Part shown: positions 1 through 10,639 of the stretch, one piece after another | Position numbering within the stretch: position 1 is the stretch's first letter | How the letters are laid out: every line of letters begins with the position of its first letter | Source of the DNA: Symsagittifera roscoffensis | Taxonomy: Eukaryota > Xenacoelomorpha > Acoela > Convolutidae | Direction of reading: 5' to 3' | DNA: 64,000 nucleotides | NCBI RefSeq assembly: GCF_963678635.1 | Contig: NC_087069.1 | Location: forward strand, 2,494,166-2,558,165 | The notes under the pieces: generated by a model | Told to the model about the DNA's origin: nothing | The model's database searches: none | Seen by the model: the letters and a program-made list of their open reading frames with translations, nothing else | Made by a program: the position numbers and the translations under genes

Positions 1-655
1 ACAAATAAAAACAAGAATTAGAAAGCTAACACCTAATTACCCTTACTTTTTTTAACCAAAAAATCCTCATACCCAACCCACTTACCGTAAATCGATAGAC
101 AATTAGACCACACTTAACTTCAACTGAGAAAAAAAATGATTTGACCAGCAAACCACTTTTAGGATGCTTCTTTTCAACTCAATCAAACAAATAAAACTCT
201 TCATTTTAACCGTTTTTTGACAATTTTTCTGCTTTGCGTTTTTCTCATAATTGACTTTTTAGAACCAACTATCCTCTTTTTTCTGTTTTTTTGCAGTCAA
301 TTCATTCCTTTCTATTACTTCATTCAAAACTGCCTATCTCTCTCCAAGACTATTGACCACCTATTCAGGTAGGAAAGTTAAAATTTCATAAAGGATACAA
401 AAATTACTTAGTAGAAAGCACCCTTTCATCTTTTTTCGTAATTTTTCTAAATTTTCTCAATTTTCTAGACTGAAAAAGTTTTGAAGCTTAATAGGTAAAA
501 TATACCTTTGCAACAGCAACAATTTTGCCAATAAATTTTGCAGAAGAATACTATAAAGAAAATAAACTTAAATGAATAAGATAAAAAAAGATCTATTTTA
601 AAACTGCTAATCCAAACCCTATCAAAGGATCCCCATCAACCACTTTATCCTAGGA

Positions 656-673
656 CCCCCCCCCCCCCCCCCC
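656..673 (+). repeat. 18-base poly-C run
   Basis: An uninterrupted run of 18 C residues. Copy 2 of the same repeat has only short C groups at the equivalent place (about 13317-13330), so the run is an expansion specific to this copy. A second run of 12 C lies at 1143-1154. Such runs are also prone to sequencing-length error. Confidence 0.9.
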
Positions 674-1222
674 GACTTCGCCAACATCTAGCCAAACAAG
701 CCAACCCCAATCGTCTACACGTGTCCCATTTGTAGAAAACCCCTATCCATTTGAAGAAAGACACGCATCACTATTCGAACCATTAATTCAAGCGATTTGT
801 CCAGCACTCCTATGTGAACCACAATACGAACCAACATACATCACCTACCCATCACTTCAACAAGGCCTTTATAGAACCAGACGTCCAAGCCAAAACAAAA
901 ATTTAACACCTACAATAGATAAACAAAATATTCATCTCCGACGGAATCGTTTTTTTTTGCCTCACCAATAGTCCATTTGAACAAACGCTCACAACCATCA
1001 TCGACCCTTCTAGATCTTTATAGTAACATAATACCCCTCCCTCCATTACTTGAAACAATTTCCCAACAAAATACCCCAAACTTTGCATCAGACTATTTAG
1101 GTTCAACACCAAACTCGGAACAAAGTTGTGAAATTTTTTTAACCCCCCCCCCCCTTTTTCCTCGCATAGACTCCCACATTGGATGACATAAACATTTTCC
1201 CAGAGTGAACCAAACTTGGTAA

Positions 1223-1530
1223 ATGAACCCATAGACTTTTCGTCAGACACCTCTTTATCACTGCAAGAAACTCTTTCACTTCCATTAACAGCGTGAGCAA
1301 CAGGTCAAACACCAACAACTACATTTCTCAAAGAGTTCCCAAATCCACAGATATCGCAAACTTCAAGATACAAGTATTCCTTTACGATTAGATTGGAACA
1401 CTTTTGTAGCACCCCCTCGATTTTCGGCCAACACCACGATAGTGAACGACAGCATAATTGGGCACTTACCAGACTACAATACAGACAAGATAACCATAAA
1501 GACATAGAAAACATAATTTTCCCATCTTAA
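1223..1530 (+). pseudogene. Broken counterpart of the family X 107-codon frame
   Basis: This stretch aligns with the intact 107-codon frames at 13866-14189 and 19491-19814. It keeps the start region and the shared stop context, but has a TGA in place of a sense codon after the threonine/serine-rich first third. It also lacks about ten bases in the segment that encodes the sequence before DDRYRELQD in the other copies. It is therefore non-functional in this copy. The protein family is not recognised. Confidence 0.6.
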
Positions 1531-2099
1531 TCTAACATAATCTAACTCTTAATTTCCAAATTACCTTAAAACTAAATAATTTGGTACATGATCTACTACC
1601 ACTTTCTCCACCAAACATGAAAGCTCAATTTTTACCCCCTCCATTTATAACAACAGAACTTATCTACAAGTACGACCGATACATAAAAACACAATAGGCT
1701 GTATAACATATTATTATCCCTTCTCAGGATTATCATACACGTGTATCTTCTAATAGTACTGCTTAAAGAAAAACCTTTCCCCTCTTGTATTTTTTATCAT
1801 AATCCACCACCCACATCAAAATTCAGCTACCCCCATCAAAACCCACCCCCCCCCCCTCTCCCCCAAAAAAAACAGGACCACAAGACCGCCTTGTTACACA
1901 TTACGATTGTGAAGAAAATCAACAAAAATTTTTACATTAATACGCAATTAATCAAGTAACACAATGCGAATCGGAACCACAAGACAGCGAGTCAACATTT
2001 ATTGCAGCTAGACTTTACTGAAGATCACGAGCTACAACTCTAATAGGATATATTAGATTAATTCAAGGAATTGTAATTCTAGCATGATGATTGGAACTG

Positions 2100-2640
2100 T
2101 ATGAAAAAAATTTTTCTTTCTGGACTTGAATGCTCAGCATTTTTGATGAATGGACGTAATACTTTCATAGTTCGAAATTTTAAGAAAAGCAAGTCTTCAA
2201 TTGCTTCATTTTGAAATTTTATGAATAGCATGATGTATTGATTATTGTATTGAGGTCAACCCGGGGCAGAGGATCACTAGTCAAGCTTTCATAGTTCGAA
2301 ATAATATGACTAGCATTTGCTCATTGGCTTTATTTGTTAAGTTGTATGACTATCATGTTGTCTGGATTTCTATGCTGAGCTTTATGGTGTATGGAGGTCA
2401 ACACGGCGTAGGAGAATAATCACACTACATTAGTTCAAAATTGTAAGACTAGCGGTTTCATTTGAGAAAGTGTAAGAATAGCATGATGTCTGAAACTGTT
2501 TGATGAAATTTTCTGTTTTTTAGAATTGTTGTATGGAGGTCAACTCGATAGCCATTTTTTCATAGTTTGAAATTGTATGACTACTGATTTTCATTGGTTT
2601 TTATTGTAAACTTGTATGAATAGTGTTAACCTCGTGTGTG
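2100..2640 (+). repeat. Degenerate tandem repeat, about 4 units of 124-141 bp
   Basis: The phrase TTTCATAGTTCGAAA or a close variant recurs at about 2163, 2287, 2428 and 2557. Each occurrence is followed by GTATGAnTA-type and TGTATGGAGGTCAAC-type phrases at similar distances. Unit lengths vary because of indels. The array begins just after the truncation point of family X copy 1. No coding potential is apparent. Confidence 0.65.
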
Positions 2641-3128
2641 GAGAGTAACACGGGTACATGAAGCCTTAAGTTTAACCTCATGCAAATCCAAAAATTTTGT
2701 ATGAATAAATCGCTTTCTTGTTCAATTTTTTTTAATCTTCAGTGCAGATTATTGGTGCTAACGTTTCAAGGTTATGATAAAAAATAATTCAAAAGCTAAA
2801 GCTCGATAATGCTTGCTTGCGTTTTTTTTTGAACTTGAAAAAAATATTCTTACTCACATTATGATGTTGGTCAAAAGAAATGAAAAAAAATTTCCTTGCA
2901 ATTTCATTGCCATTTTGAAAATTGGTAGGTGTTACTAGATGCCATGACGTGACATTGTTTCAGTCCAAGGTAGACAAAAAGGCAAAAAGAGATCTATACA
3001 GGTTTAGGAGTTAAAACAATGGCAAATTCAGGAGTTATTAACCGAGACTTCAGCTTCGGACGATAAAAAAAACGGCAGCGAAAGCAGAAAACTTAGGAAA
3101 CCGGAAGTCTTTGTTGGTTTTTTCTATT
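2641..3128. other. AT-rich stretch without a recognised feature
   Basis: No open frame of useful length, repeat or RNA gene was recognised. The part nearest 3128 would be the 3' flank of the small secreted-peptide gene on the minus strand. No canonical AATAAA signal was seen on that strand. Confidence 0.5.
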
Positions 3129-3248
3129 TTAAGCTTGGTTGCAGTTCATCGACAGTTTTACAACCTTTTTGAGGCCGAACAGTTTCAGAAGATCGAAGAC
3201 AGATATTCTTTCATTGTCGAGTTTCTCTATTTGCCCGGCCAATACCAT
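3129..3248 (-). CDS. Short frame repeating the C-terminal module of the neighbouring secreted peptide (39 aa)
   Basis: The frame opens with ATG at 3248 and ends at TAA (3129-3131). Its first residues overlap, in another frame, the last codons of the secreted-peptide frame. It encodes QIEKLDNERISVFDLLK, which matches QIEELDKERLNAYDIMN of the neighbour position for position, and the underlying DNA is also nearly identical over about 27 bp. The two modules are 83 bp apart, which is not a multiple of three, so the second module cannot be read through from the first. It may be a dead remnant of a longer two-module protein, an alternative exon, or the result of an assembly indel that broke one frame. 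It is not recognised as a known family and lacks its own signal peptide. Confidence 0.35.
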   Translation of the reverse strand: MVLAGQIEKLDNERISVFDLLKLFGLKKVVKLSMNCNQA

Positions 3249-3421
3249 ATCGGTATTCCCATCCAGTTCATAATATCGTAGGCATTTAATCTTTCCTTGT
3301 CGAGTTCCTCTATTTGAGCGTCTACTCTTCCGTCTTCCCTTTCCATAAGTATTCTCGCGTCGTTTGCGCGCGCATTAACAAAAGCTCCAAAAGTAAGAGC
3401 AAAAAGAGCAACGAAAGTCAT
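3227..3421 (-). CDS. Small predicted secreted peptide (64 aa)
   Basis: The frame starts with ATG at 3421. Residues 1 to about 18 form a classical signal peptide: a short N-region, then a hydrophobic core of V, A, L and F, then small residues ending VNARA. The mature part is acidic and charged (REDGRVDAQIEELDKER), then turns aromatic (NWMGIPIWYWPGK) just before the stop. The final GK could in principle be an amidation signal, but no dibasic cleavage pattern precedes it. Upstream on the minus strand a TATTTATA sequence at 3507-3514 lies about 90 bases before the ATG and could be a TATA element. The module IEELDKER is repeated downstream in another frame (3129-3248). I do not recognise the family. 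It could be a toxin-like, salivary, antimicrobial or cuticular peptide; nothing in the sequence decides. There are no cysteines, so a disulphide-rich fold is excluded. Confidence 0.45.
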   Translation of the reverse strand: MTFVALFALTFGAFVNARANDARILMEREDGRVDAQIEELDKERLNAYDIMNWMGIPIWYWPGK

Positions 3422-4852
3422 GGTGCAGTTCTAAAACACTTTGAAAAATTATTACAAAAGAACAAAAAAAACTAATTACGAAGAAATTCGAAAAAAATCT
3501 AACCATTATAAATACTTCAGAAAGTAGATTACACATTGGCTAAGCAAACATCAACGAGTTTTGTCTTGAAATAATGATACAGCATAACTTTATCAAAGAG
3601 AATTATCCCTCTTTAATGACAGTTTACGCGTGAAATCAACAAAAAAACAAAAAAAAAAAACTTTTTCGAGATTTTTTGGAAGACGTTGCAATTAAGGTGA
3701 AGTCAATCAGATCGAAAATAAATAAATAAATTAAAAAACAACAAGTACCTACACAACTCACGGGTAATGGCAATCCGTTTAAAAGCGATGCAACATTCGG
3801 AAATGGCTGGCACCTTACATCCCGATTGTAACACTGTAAATCAATTGGGGGCATCTTAGGGAGCTCTTAAAAAAATTGCGAAACCGAAAAATTTTTTTGG
3901 GGGAATTAGTGGGGAAGCTGGAATTTTAAAATTAATTTGAAAAGGAAATCCAATTTTGCAGTTAATCCAAAAAGTCGCTAGCATCCCCAAAATGAACTGA
4001 CGTAACTCAAGCTAAATTTAGTTTAGACGTCTTGAAACCATAAAAAAAAATTAGGTTAAAAATTCTGTTGGATGAATCTAGTTCCATCCTTTTGTGGCAT
4101 AATTCATTGAAGTCAGAATTATGGTTTCTATTGTTATCGCATTAGTTTCCTTTATATTTTAGAGTTTTTTCAGCTTTTGTAAAGAATATTGAGTTGACTT
4201 GTCCTCGCATTCTGGGAAAAATCATCCAGTTTAGGCTCCTTCGTTGTTCATCATCTTTCTGAGTGGGTTTGAGCCAGTATGATTAGAGAAGCCTTCTGGC
4301 AGATTTTTGTCTAACTCGTGTCATCTACGAGGTCCAGATAAAGAACCATTGATGAAAGAGAACAAAGATAGCCAGTTGCTGTAGAACTAGCACAGAATGT
4401 TCCGGCCATAGTCTTAAGAAAGTGAAACATTTTTTTTTCAAATTAGTGTCGTCTTTTTTGGCTTGGTATGATAAAATAATTTGAACAAAAAACCTGGGAA
4501 TTCGACAGTCATAGTAAAGAAAGCGAATGGGAAAACAATTCGTCTAGAAAACGAAAAAAAATATTAGTTTCTTAATAAAAAGGTACAAAAATTAAAGTTT
4601 TCTCGAGCATGCAGAGACGATCTAGCGAGGCTCTAAAAAGTTGATTAGTTGGCTTCAGTTGAGAAGTTTTAAAGTATCAAGGACCTGGTGAGTATAGGGA
4701 ATATTGAAGTTTGGTCTCTTAAAATTTGTTAGTGAAGTTACTGAAATATAGAAAAACTCGAATCCTTCGATCAATAAATTAAAATTGAAGAACCATGCGA
4801 ACGTTGTGCTCATATGAAATCTCTTGTGCTGCTTTTGAACTGCAGTACGGTA
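3422..4852. other. Non-coding-looking stretch
   Basis: AT-rich DNA without a supported gene. It includes the upstream flank of the secreted-peptide frame and a weak splice-bounded 72-bp exon candidate on the minus strand at 3762-3833 (see findings). Nothing else was recognised. Confidence 0.45.
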
Positions 4853-4860
4853 ATTAACGC
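4853..4860. repeat. Left 8-bp target-site duplication of the first MITE
   Basis: ATTAACGC directly before the element is repeated exactly at 5165-5172 directly after it. Confidence 0.9.
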
Positions 4861-5164
4861 CAGGGGTGGATCTAGGATTTTCTCGAGGGCTTTTTTTTTA
4901 GGTCGACCAAATTGATTTTTTAAGATCTCCAAAAGCACTGTTTTGCCCCAATTTGGCAAAATTTTCCGGGCCACAGGCAAATTTTTGAAAAAACAAGCAA
5001 AAAAGGCGTTTTTAGGCACTTTTTGGAAAATTTTGACTAAAAAATTGAGTTTTTTCGGCGCGCGCTCCCCTCTCAAAATTAATAAATATTGGCGCCTTTG
5101 GTTCGGCAGGGGGTCGAATCCCTGATAGAGGTGAGCGTCCGCCCCCTTCCTAAATCCGCCCCTG
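4861..5164. mobile_element. hAT-type MITE, 304 bp, with TIRs and perfect 8-bp TSD
   Basis: The element begins CAGGGGTGGATCTAGGA and ends with the near-complement TAAATCCGCCCCTG, giving imperfect terminal inverted repeats. It is flanked by identical ATTAACGC copies. An 8-bp duplication is the usual signature of hAT-superfamily transposition. It encodes no transposase, so it would have depended on an enzyme supplied in trans. Open frames crossing it on both strands are incidental. A related element is at 21137-21413. The GTCGAATCCC-like phrase near its right end resembles a tRNA B box, but no tRNA fold is present. Confidence 0.88.
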
Positions 5165-5172
5165 ATTAACGC
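5165..5172. repeat. Right 8-bp target-site duplication of the first MITE
   Basis: Exact copy of ATTAACGC at 4853-4860, abutting the right terminal inverted repeat. Confidence 0.9.
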
Positions 5173-7669
5173 TGTGATTTTTAGTCGTGAAGCAGAAAAC
5201 ATGCGCCAAATGTCGATCAGGCTTTAAACTTCCCCTAGTTTCATTTTCTTGATGTTTGACCCTATCCCTTTGGTTGCTCTATAAATTGTTAGGGCATATT
5301 TTCTATCTAATAATAGTTACCGCATAAGTGGGTCAAAACGAGAATTGTTATCGGAAAAGCTCCGAAATTATTTTATTAAGAACCTTTCATATTTTTATGT
5401 TCACAAGGAAACAATTTTTCTGTTGCTAATTCAATAGCTGATTCAACTGAGGTGATTATTGTAACCAGTTATAAACTAGTTTTTATAACCAATTTTTTTC
5501 TTGACAAAATTATCTCCATGAAATATTTCTTACTAACATATCATGATCCATAACTAACACTGACAATTACTTGTAATGTTGAAACTACTTGTAGTTTCAG
5601 CACTAGATTAATTTGAATAGAACTTAGAAGACAGTGATTTTCCTTTGGAATAAGTTCCAGACACCTAACATGCAAACACCAGTATACACTACATCTATTG
5701 AGACCAGGAAACATAAGAAGAAGTTTAGGATCGGTATTAGGCTAAGAAGTTGTACGAATCTGTTCGGCCGAAAATAAGATTGCGTGACGAACAGACGCTG
5801 TATTTTTTCTAAAATTACTTCATGATTAAGCTACTCCAGGCATAAAATCATCTGGTGCGACCAAAAGTCTCGAACAAGACCTAATAAGAATTTAGATTTA
5901 GCAGAATAGAAGTAAAAACGAGATCAGAATATGAAATGCAATTTTGCAAACTCTTAGATAGCATAGACAATCTAATAGATATGACTGTAGGTCTCATTGT
6001 GTTAACTCCATTATTTCAAACGATACGGCAAACACCACCTCAAAAACTGAGCAACAAACCGAGCTTCTACATCCAGACACAACGCAAACTGACGCAAGCT
6101 TTAGAATTCTTCAAGCAGTAAATTTTCATTCTCTGACATGAAGTTGAATTACTTGGAGCAATAAAATTCATTTCTAAGCAATAAATTTGTTTTACAGAAC
6201 AAATGTGTTCTAGCAGATAAATTGTTTTACAATTTCTAAAACGACTGATAAAAAGATAGACGAGGGGTTCCTTTCATCAAATCTGTAGTAGTTTCAAAAC
6301 TTTTGTAAAAATTAAATTTATTGATAAAAAACACAAAAATTGATTAGTTATAGAATTAATGTTAATTTTTTTTAATTTATCGAATTTCCTTCCTTCTCAA
6401 GTAACCTAATCTTTTTTTATTTTTTTTCATTTTCTTCAATACCCCTCATCTAAAATAAAACCATAATTATTCAAAGTCAAATATCATTCAAGTTTCTTAT
6501 CTCCAGTTCATTTCTTTTAAACTCTAAAAACTTTAATTAGCTTAAATTTAAAACTTAAATAATAAGAAGGCCTATCCTTGCTTTGTTTTACCTCATGTTT
6601 TCTTTTAAAGCGAATCATCAAGGCTAACTTTGGAACTTTAATTTTTAACTTATTTTTGAAGTTATTCATTCAATTTAAAACTATTTGATTATCAAGGCTT
6701 CCCTTGGATTTTGTTCCCCCAAACTTTTAGATAAAGTGTCTAACGACCTCAAGCGTCAATCGATCCCTTTCAAACACTAACAAAGATCCATGACTAATAG
6801 AAATTTTTGAAAAATTAACCACTTTAATTACGATGAACCATGAAGAACTTCGGTTACTCATCCTTCACTTGAGCCCCTCCTCATAGTTGACCCAAGCTAA
6901 AACATTCATAAACTAGGTTAGATCTAAAATACTATCTAACGATCTAGTTTTGTTCTAATTATACTTAAACTTTGTGATTGACATACTATTCTCCAACCAT
7001 AAATCCGAAAATCGCAATCCTAAGAAAGATTAAGTAAATTTTTCTTTTATTAAAATTTAGCCACCGAGAAAGTAAAATATCATTCTAACGAATTGATATA
7101 CCTTCTCTACAACCTGTCAACCTCGACAATTTATGCCCCAAGTTGGGCTAACCTCACAACACGCGTAAGAACTACCAGTTTAGGAAATAAAAACTCTAAC
7201 CACTAGAGTTTGCAACTATCATCCTAAACCTGATGTCAAGAGATAACTTAGGCAACAAACAAACAAAAACATTCTACAATTGTTTCAATCAAAACGAAAG
7301 ATATGACCTTGTACTAACACCACATAGACAAAACAAAACGTTATAAAAGATTAAAAAAAAACAAGAAAACTCAAACAAAACAAAAACAAATTATAAAACA
7401 AAGATTTTCCAAAACAGGGAACGCAGTTTTGGAATCCGACACCACTACAATACAAGAAGTTCAAGACCTTAAAGGTTCAATTTTAAAAAATTAACCCAAA
7501 AAACGAACAAAAAGTTTTCGCTTAATCAGAATCTAAAGCACCATCTTCAATAAAAGGTAAACGTAATATAAAACAATCATATCTTTGTAAACCGTAACGA
7601 CTATACAATTGGAATCAATCAATAAGACACATTGAAAGTTGCACATTTACCGTGATACAACTCAGAAAT
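5173..7669. other. AT-rich stretch without a recognised gene
   Basis: Only one short open frame with an ATG stands out (5936-6121, plus strand, 61 codons). It has no recognisable domain, signal peptide or repeat-family match, so it is not called as a gene. The part from about 6400 onward may be the eroded 5' region of the retroelement that follows. I looked for, and did not see, a clear long terminal repeat pair or primer-binding site. Confidence 0.4.
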
Positions 7670-7679
7670 TGATTCAATA

Positions 7680-8480
7680 GGACAAAAATTTTGATGATGA
7701 GTCTATTCGTCATTTTGTCAGTCACATGAAAAGCGATTCCGCTAGAGGACAAGTCCAATTTTACAAAATAACGAAACTAGCAGAAAAAAAATCACTCAAA
7801 TGCTAAGTATCTTGAAAAAATTCCAAATTTTGAAGGCAATCAATTTCTCAAAAAATGATGTAATTATAGCCGCAGATATGAACATAGCAGTGCTGAACGC
7901 AGACAATAACAACCAGACAACTTAAATAGACCACAAAACACAGAAGACCAAACAAACACTTTTACTGAAAAAAGATCAAATTTTAGCAAATTAAATTATT
8001 CAAAGTAATAATAGCTCACAAAGGCTACTTCCAGATGACTATAGTAATAACAGATCACAATCGCCTATCGAAATACTTTTAGCGGAAGATCACCAGATCG
8101 ACGAATTTCACAAAATAGATTTAGCAGATCAAACAGTCAAAATAATCATTATCGAAACAACTACTCAAGATTAAACTCAAACAGATGTAAATATTCAAAC
8201 TATAATAGGAGTTGTTCTTAATCGAACTCTAGGAATAAATACTATTCCAATGACCGTTCAAGAAATTCTTCTAACGATCAAAATTGAAACTATTTTAACA
8301 ATCCAAATTGAAACTATTCAAATAATCGAAATCGAAATAGATCACAAAACTACTCCAATAGTAGAGACAAAATAATTCTCATTTTTCAAACACACAAAAT
8401 CACAAAAATAGAATCAGTACACCAAAACATCAGATACAAATTAATCAAGCACAATCTATAAACTAAACAAAGACAGACCG
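7680..8480 (+). pseudogene. Probable gag-like remnant
   Basis: This stretch sits directly upstream of the protease motif, where gag belongs. Short open pieces encode polar, N- and S-rich sequence, including a tail rich in N, Y, S and R (about 8170-8360) of the kind found at gag C-termini. No zinc knuckle (CX2CX4HX4C) could be identified. Many stops interrupt it. The call rests mainly on position and composition. Confidence 0.35.
8200..8350 (+). repeat. Short internal repeat, 24-bp period (N/Y/S-rich coding)
   Basis: AAATTGAAACTATT recurs at 8281 and 8305, with looser relatives on both sides. The unit length is a multiple of three, so it would have kept a reading frame and produced an N/Y-rich tail in the former gag product. 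Confidence 0.55.
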
Positions 8481-8839
8481 TCCAGGTATCAAAAACACAG
8501 AAACTTCGGAACTACAGTTAAATCATATACTCTGTAAAGCCCCAGAAGACGAAGGTAATACAGAAAACACACTTATTATTAACATGCTCTAAGTAGAAAT
8601 TGAATATGAAACACCAATTGAATCGAACTATTACCAAAATGAAGGTTATAGTTCTTACCGCCAAGAGCCAGATAATAAGAAAGACACAAAGGAATACACC
8701 CCACATAAAAGTGAAAGCAACTCAATTATGAACAAGCATACCAAAATGCAACAACTAAAAAATCACCACCAAAAGAAAAAATTGGGACAATCCCACTTCT
8801 TTTAGAATGCCCGAAAAGAAAAAACTTCCAATCACCAGA

Positions 8840-9110
8840 TCTTGAAATAGATTTTCAACCGATTCTGGCGCAAAATCAAACATTATTAATATCTCTACTT
8901 GGAATAAAATTCAAACTCTTAATCTAAAATTTTCTCCTTCCAAAACTTCAAGTAATTTAGCCACTGCACAACGTGCAACTGCAACAATTTATCGAAAAAT
9001 TCAATTATTTCTTATTTCAACTCCAAAAAGGAACAAAATAAACTTTTCACATAAACCCCTCTAGCAAATATTCCACATAACAGACATAAAACACAATCTC
9101 GTTGGAATCC
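8840..9110 (+). pseudogene. Retropepsin-like aspartic protease remnant
   Basis: The sequence DSGAKSNIIN is encoded from 8861, matching the active-site D[ST]GA followed by hydrophobic residues in retroviral-type proteases. About 70 codons later a partly shifted frame gives an ITDIKHNLVGI-like phrase, resembling the second conserved strand (hydrophobic-IG-hydrophobic). Stops and shifts separate the two, so it is inactive. In an intact element this enzyme cleaves the Gag-Pol precursor. Confidence 0.6.
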
Positions 9111-9429
9111 GAATTATTACTAAAAAGTATAAATAGAAATACACAACTAAGTAATGCATCTCTAAAAACCTTCCAGAGATTAAATAAACAACCCCCATTT
9201 TTCTAAACTTTTTACCCTATATAAAACCAACAACGAAAAAAACTGAAACCATTATCAGGATATGAATAGATATTTTTTAATCAAGTACATCATTATAACA
9301 CTGATCAAAACTAACAAAAATCTTTGTATCTGATCTTTAACTCAAACTATTAAAATTTTAAACTTCCTGAATAAATATTTTGGTAAAATGCATGTTTATC
9401 TAAGACCATTTTATAAATTTCTCCAACAT

Positions 9430-9930
9430 TAAATTACTTTTGAATGGACATTGGAACATCAAACTTGTCACGGATTCAATTCTTGTCACGGAACAAAACT
9501 CAAACACAATCCGCGACCCAGATAAGTCATTCTACGCTATGTGCAACCTAATCAATTTTTGAATCGGCGTACTACTCTTAGAATCACAAAAAGGTACAAA
9601 TAAATTGAACCTTATATCAGCAGATTCAAAACTTTTTACACATGCACAACTTAGATTGTCTACCCTTTTGAGAGAATGTATAGCTGTAATATATACATAA
9701 ACAAAATCAAATTTCTCAACCCTTGAATCAAAACAACCAACAGTTCTTCTTACAGATCATAAGCCAATAGTTTTCCTATTTACACAAAAGTCAACTCCGA
9801 ACAACAGTTCATAGATTTCAACTTATCCTAAGGAAGTTTGCAAACCTACATATAGTTTGGACAGCAGGCAAAAACCTTGTTTTAGCGGATACTCTTAGTC
9901 GACACACACCACTCGAACACGAGTAACACG
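9430..9930 (+). pseudogene. Reverse transcriptase tail and RNase H remnant
   Basis: From about 9437 a frame encodes FEWTLEHQ, the usual gypsy phrase leading into the RNase H tether. From 9530 to 9697 an almost open frame includes SADSKLFTHAQLRLSTLLRE (9629-9676), equivalent to the common SxxxxxxExxYSTxExE segment. TDHKP follows at 9752-9766, and the domain closes with LVLADTLSR ending near 9909, the hallmark end of Ty3/gypsy RNase H. A TGA and further frame changes interrupt it. No YxDD catalytic box is visible upstream, so the polymerase palm is absent. Confidence 0.75.
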
Positions 9931-10639
9931 AAAAACAATCGTAGAAAAATAAAATATAAAATTCTTCCTTGCAAAGACGAAGAATCACCTCAACCAGAAT
10001 TTAAACATGCAGAAAGAAATGAATCTAAATCAGCTCAAAAAAAAAACCTTAGAACATTTTCCCTTATATATTTATTGTCAAGACAACTGCTAGGAAGTAG
10101 ATTCATTAAGAAAAGTAGATTTAAACCATTACCATGGATAAAAGTGGATAAAAACAATACACAACAAAAGACGTCTAATTAAAAAACTCACCGAAATCTT
10201 TTATTCCCATTAATAAAAAAGGAAAACGTAATTGACATCATGAATTTACCATAACCCCCCTCCTCAATTTGACTCAAAAGCATACAACAATTAAGATACT
10301 CAATTTACAAGACCCTGGATAATATACCTCTGTCAAAAAACGAGATTCAAAATGTTTTGAATCCAAACGCAAACACCAAAAAAATGACACCTCAATTAAT
10401 GCATATCACCGAAATCTTGACCCTGTCATCAGACAAATTAATTCTTGGCACAAACTTAAAACAAATCCAATAAAAGCTGAGATCACAATTTCATGAAACA
10501 AAACCTTGCTTCGATATTTTCGAAAATCTATCAGTTTGATGATCAATGAAAATACTGACCTCGTAGAATTATTCAATCCTGAATCAACAGTAGCCTGCCT
10601 CCAATTTAATTTAGTTTTAATTGTATTTCTCACTTCACA

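Larger units (their letters stand above)
1..2055 (+). mobile_element. Family X retroelement-like repeat, copy 1 (decayed, truncated by window start)
   Basis: The first bases match the sequence starting at 12676, and the similarity runs with scattered substitutions and indels to about 2055, where copies 2 and 3 continue but this copy switches to unrelated DNA. The stretch holds broken coding sequence: around 735-880 one frame reads PFEERHASLFEP and later PQYEPT, which recur with changes in copy 2 and, in inverted orientation, in copy 4. An in-frame TAG and an 18-C run interrupt that frame. The repeat is probably part of a longer envelope-bearing retroelement, because copies 2 and 4 carry an envelope-like region further downstream. 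No terminal repeats are visible, so the true left boundary lies at or beyond the window start. Confidence 0.75.

Noticed and set aside
903-1250. Minus-strand 115-codon frame in family X copy 1 and its relatives at 13627-13968 and 19366-19593
   Set aside because: It is antisense to the element's coding direction, and the conserved protein phrases shared with copy 4 lie on the sense strand.
5105-5130. GTCGAATCCC resembling a tRNA B box
   Set aside because: It lies inside the hAT-type MITE, and there is no A box or cloverleaf around it.
4810-5202. 130-codon minus-strand frame
   Set aside because: It runs through the whole MITE and both target duplications, so it is an incidental frame.
5936-6121. 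61-codon plus-strand frame
   Set aside because: No signal peptide, domain, repeat-family match or supporting context, and the length is within chance expectation.
7860-7925. DVIIAADMNI phrase resembling a LINE endonuclease motif
   Set aside because: Only a few residues match, no other endonuclease or non-LTR reverse transcriptase motifs are nearby, and the position fits the gag-like region of the gypsy element better.
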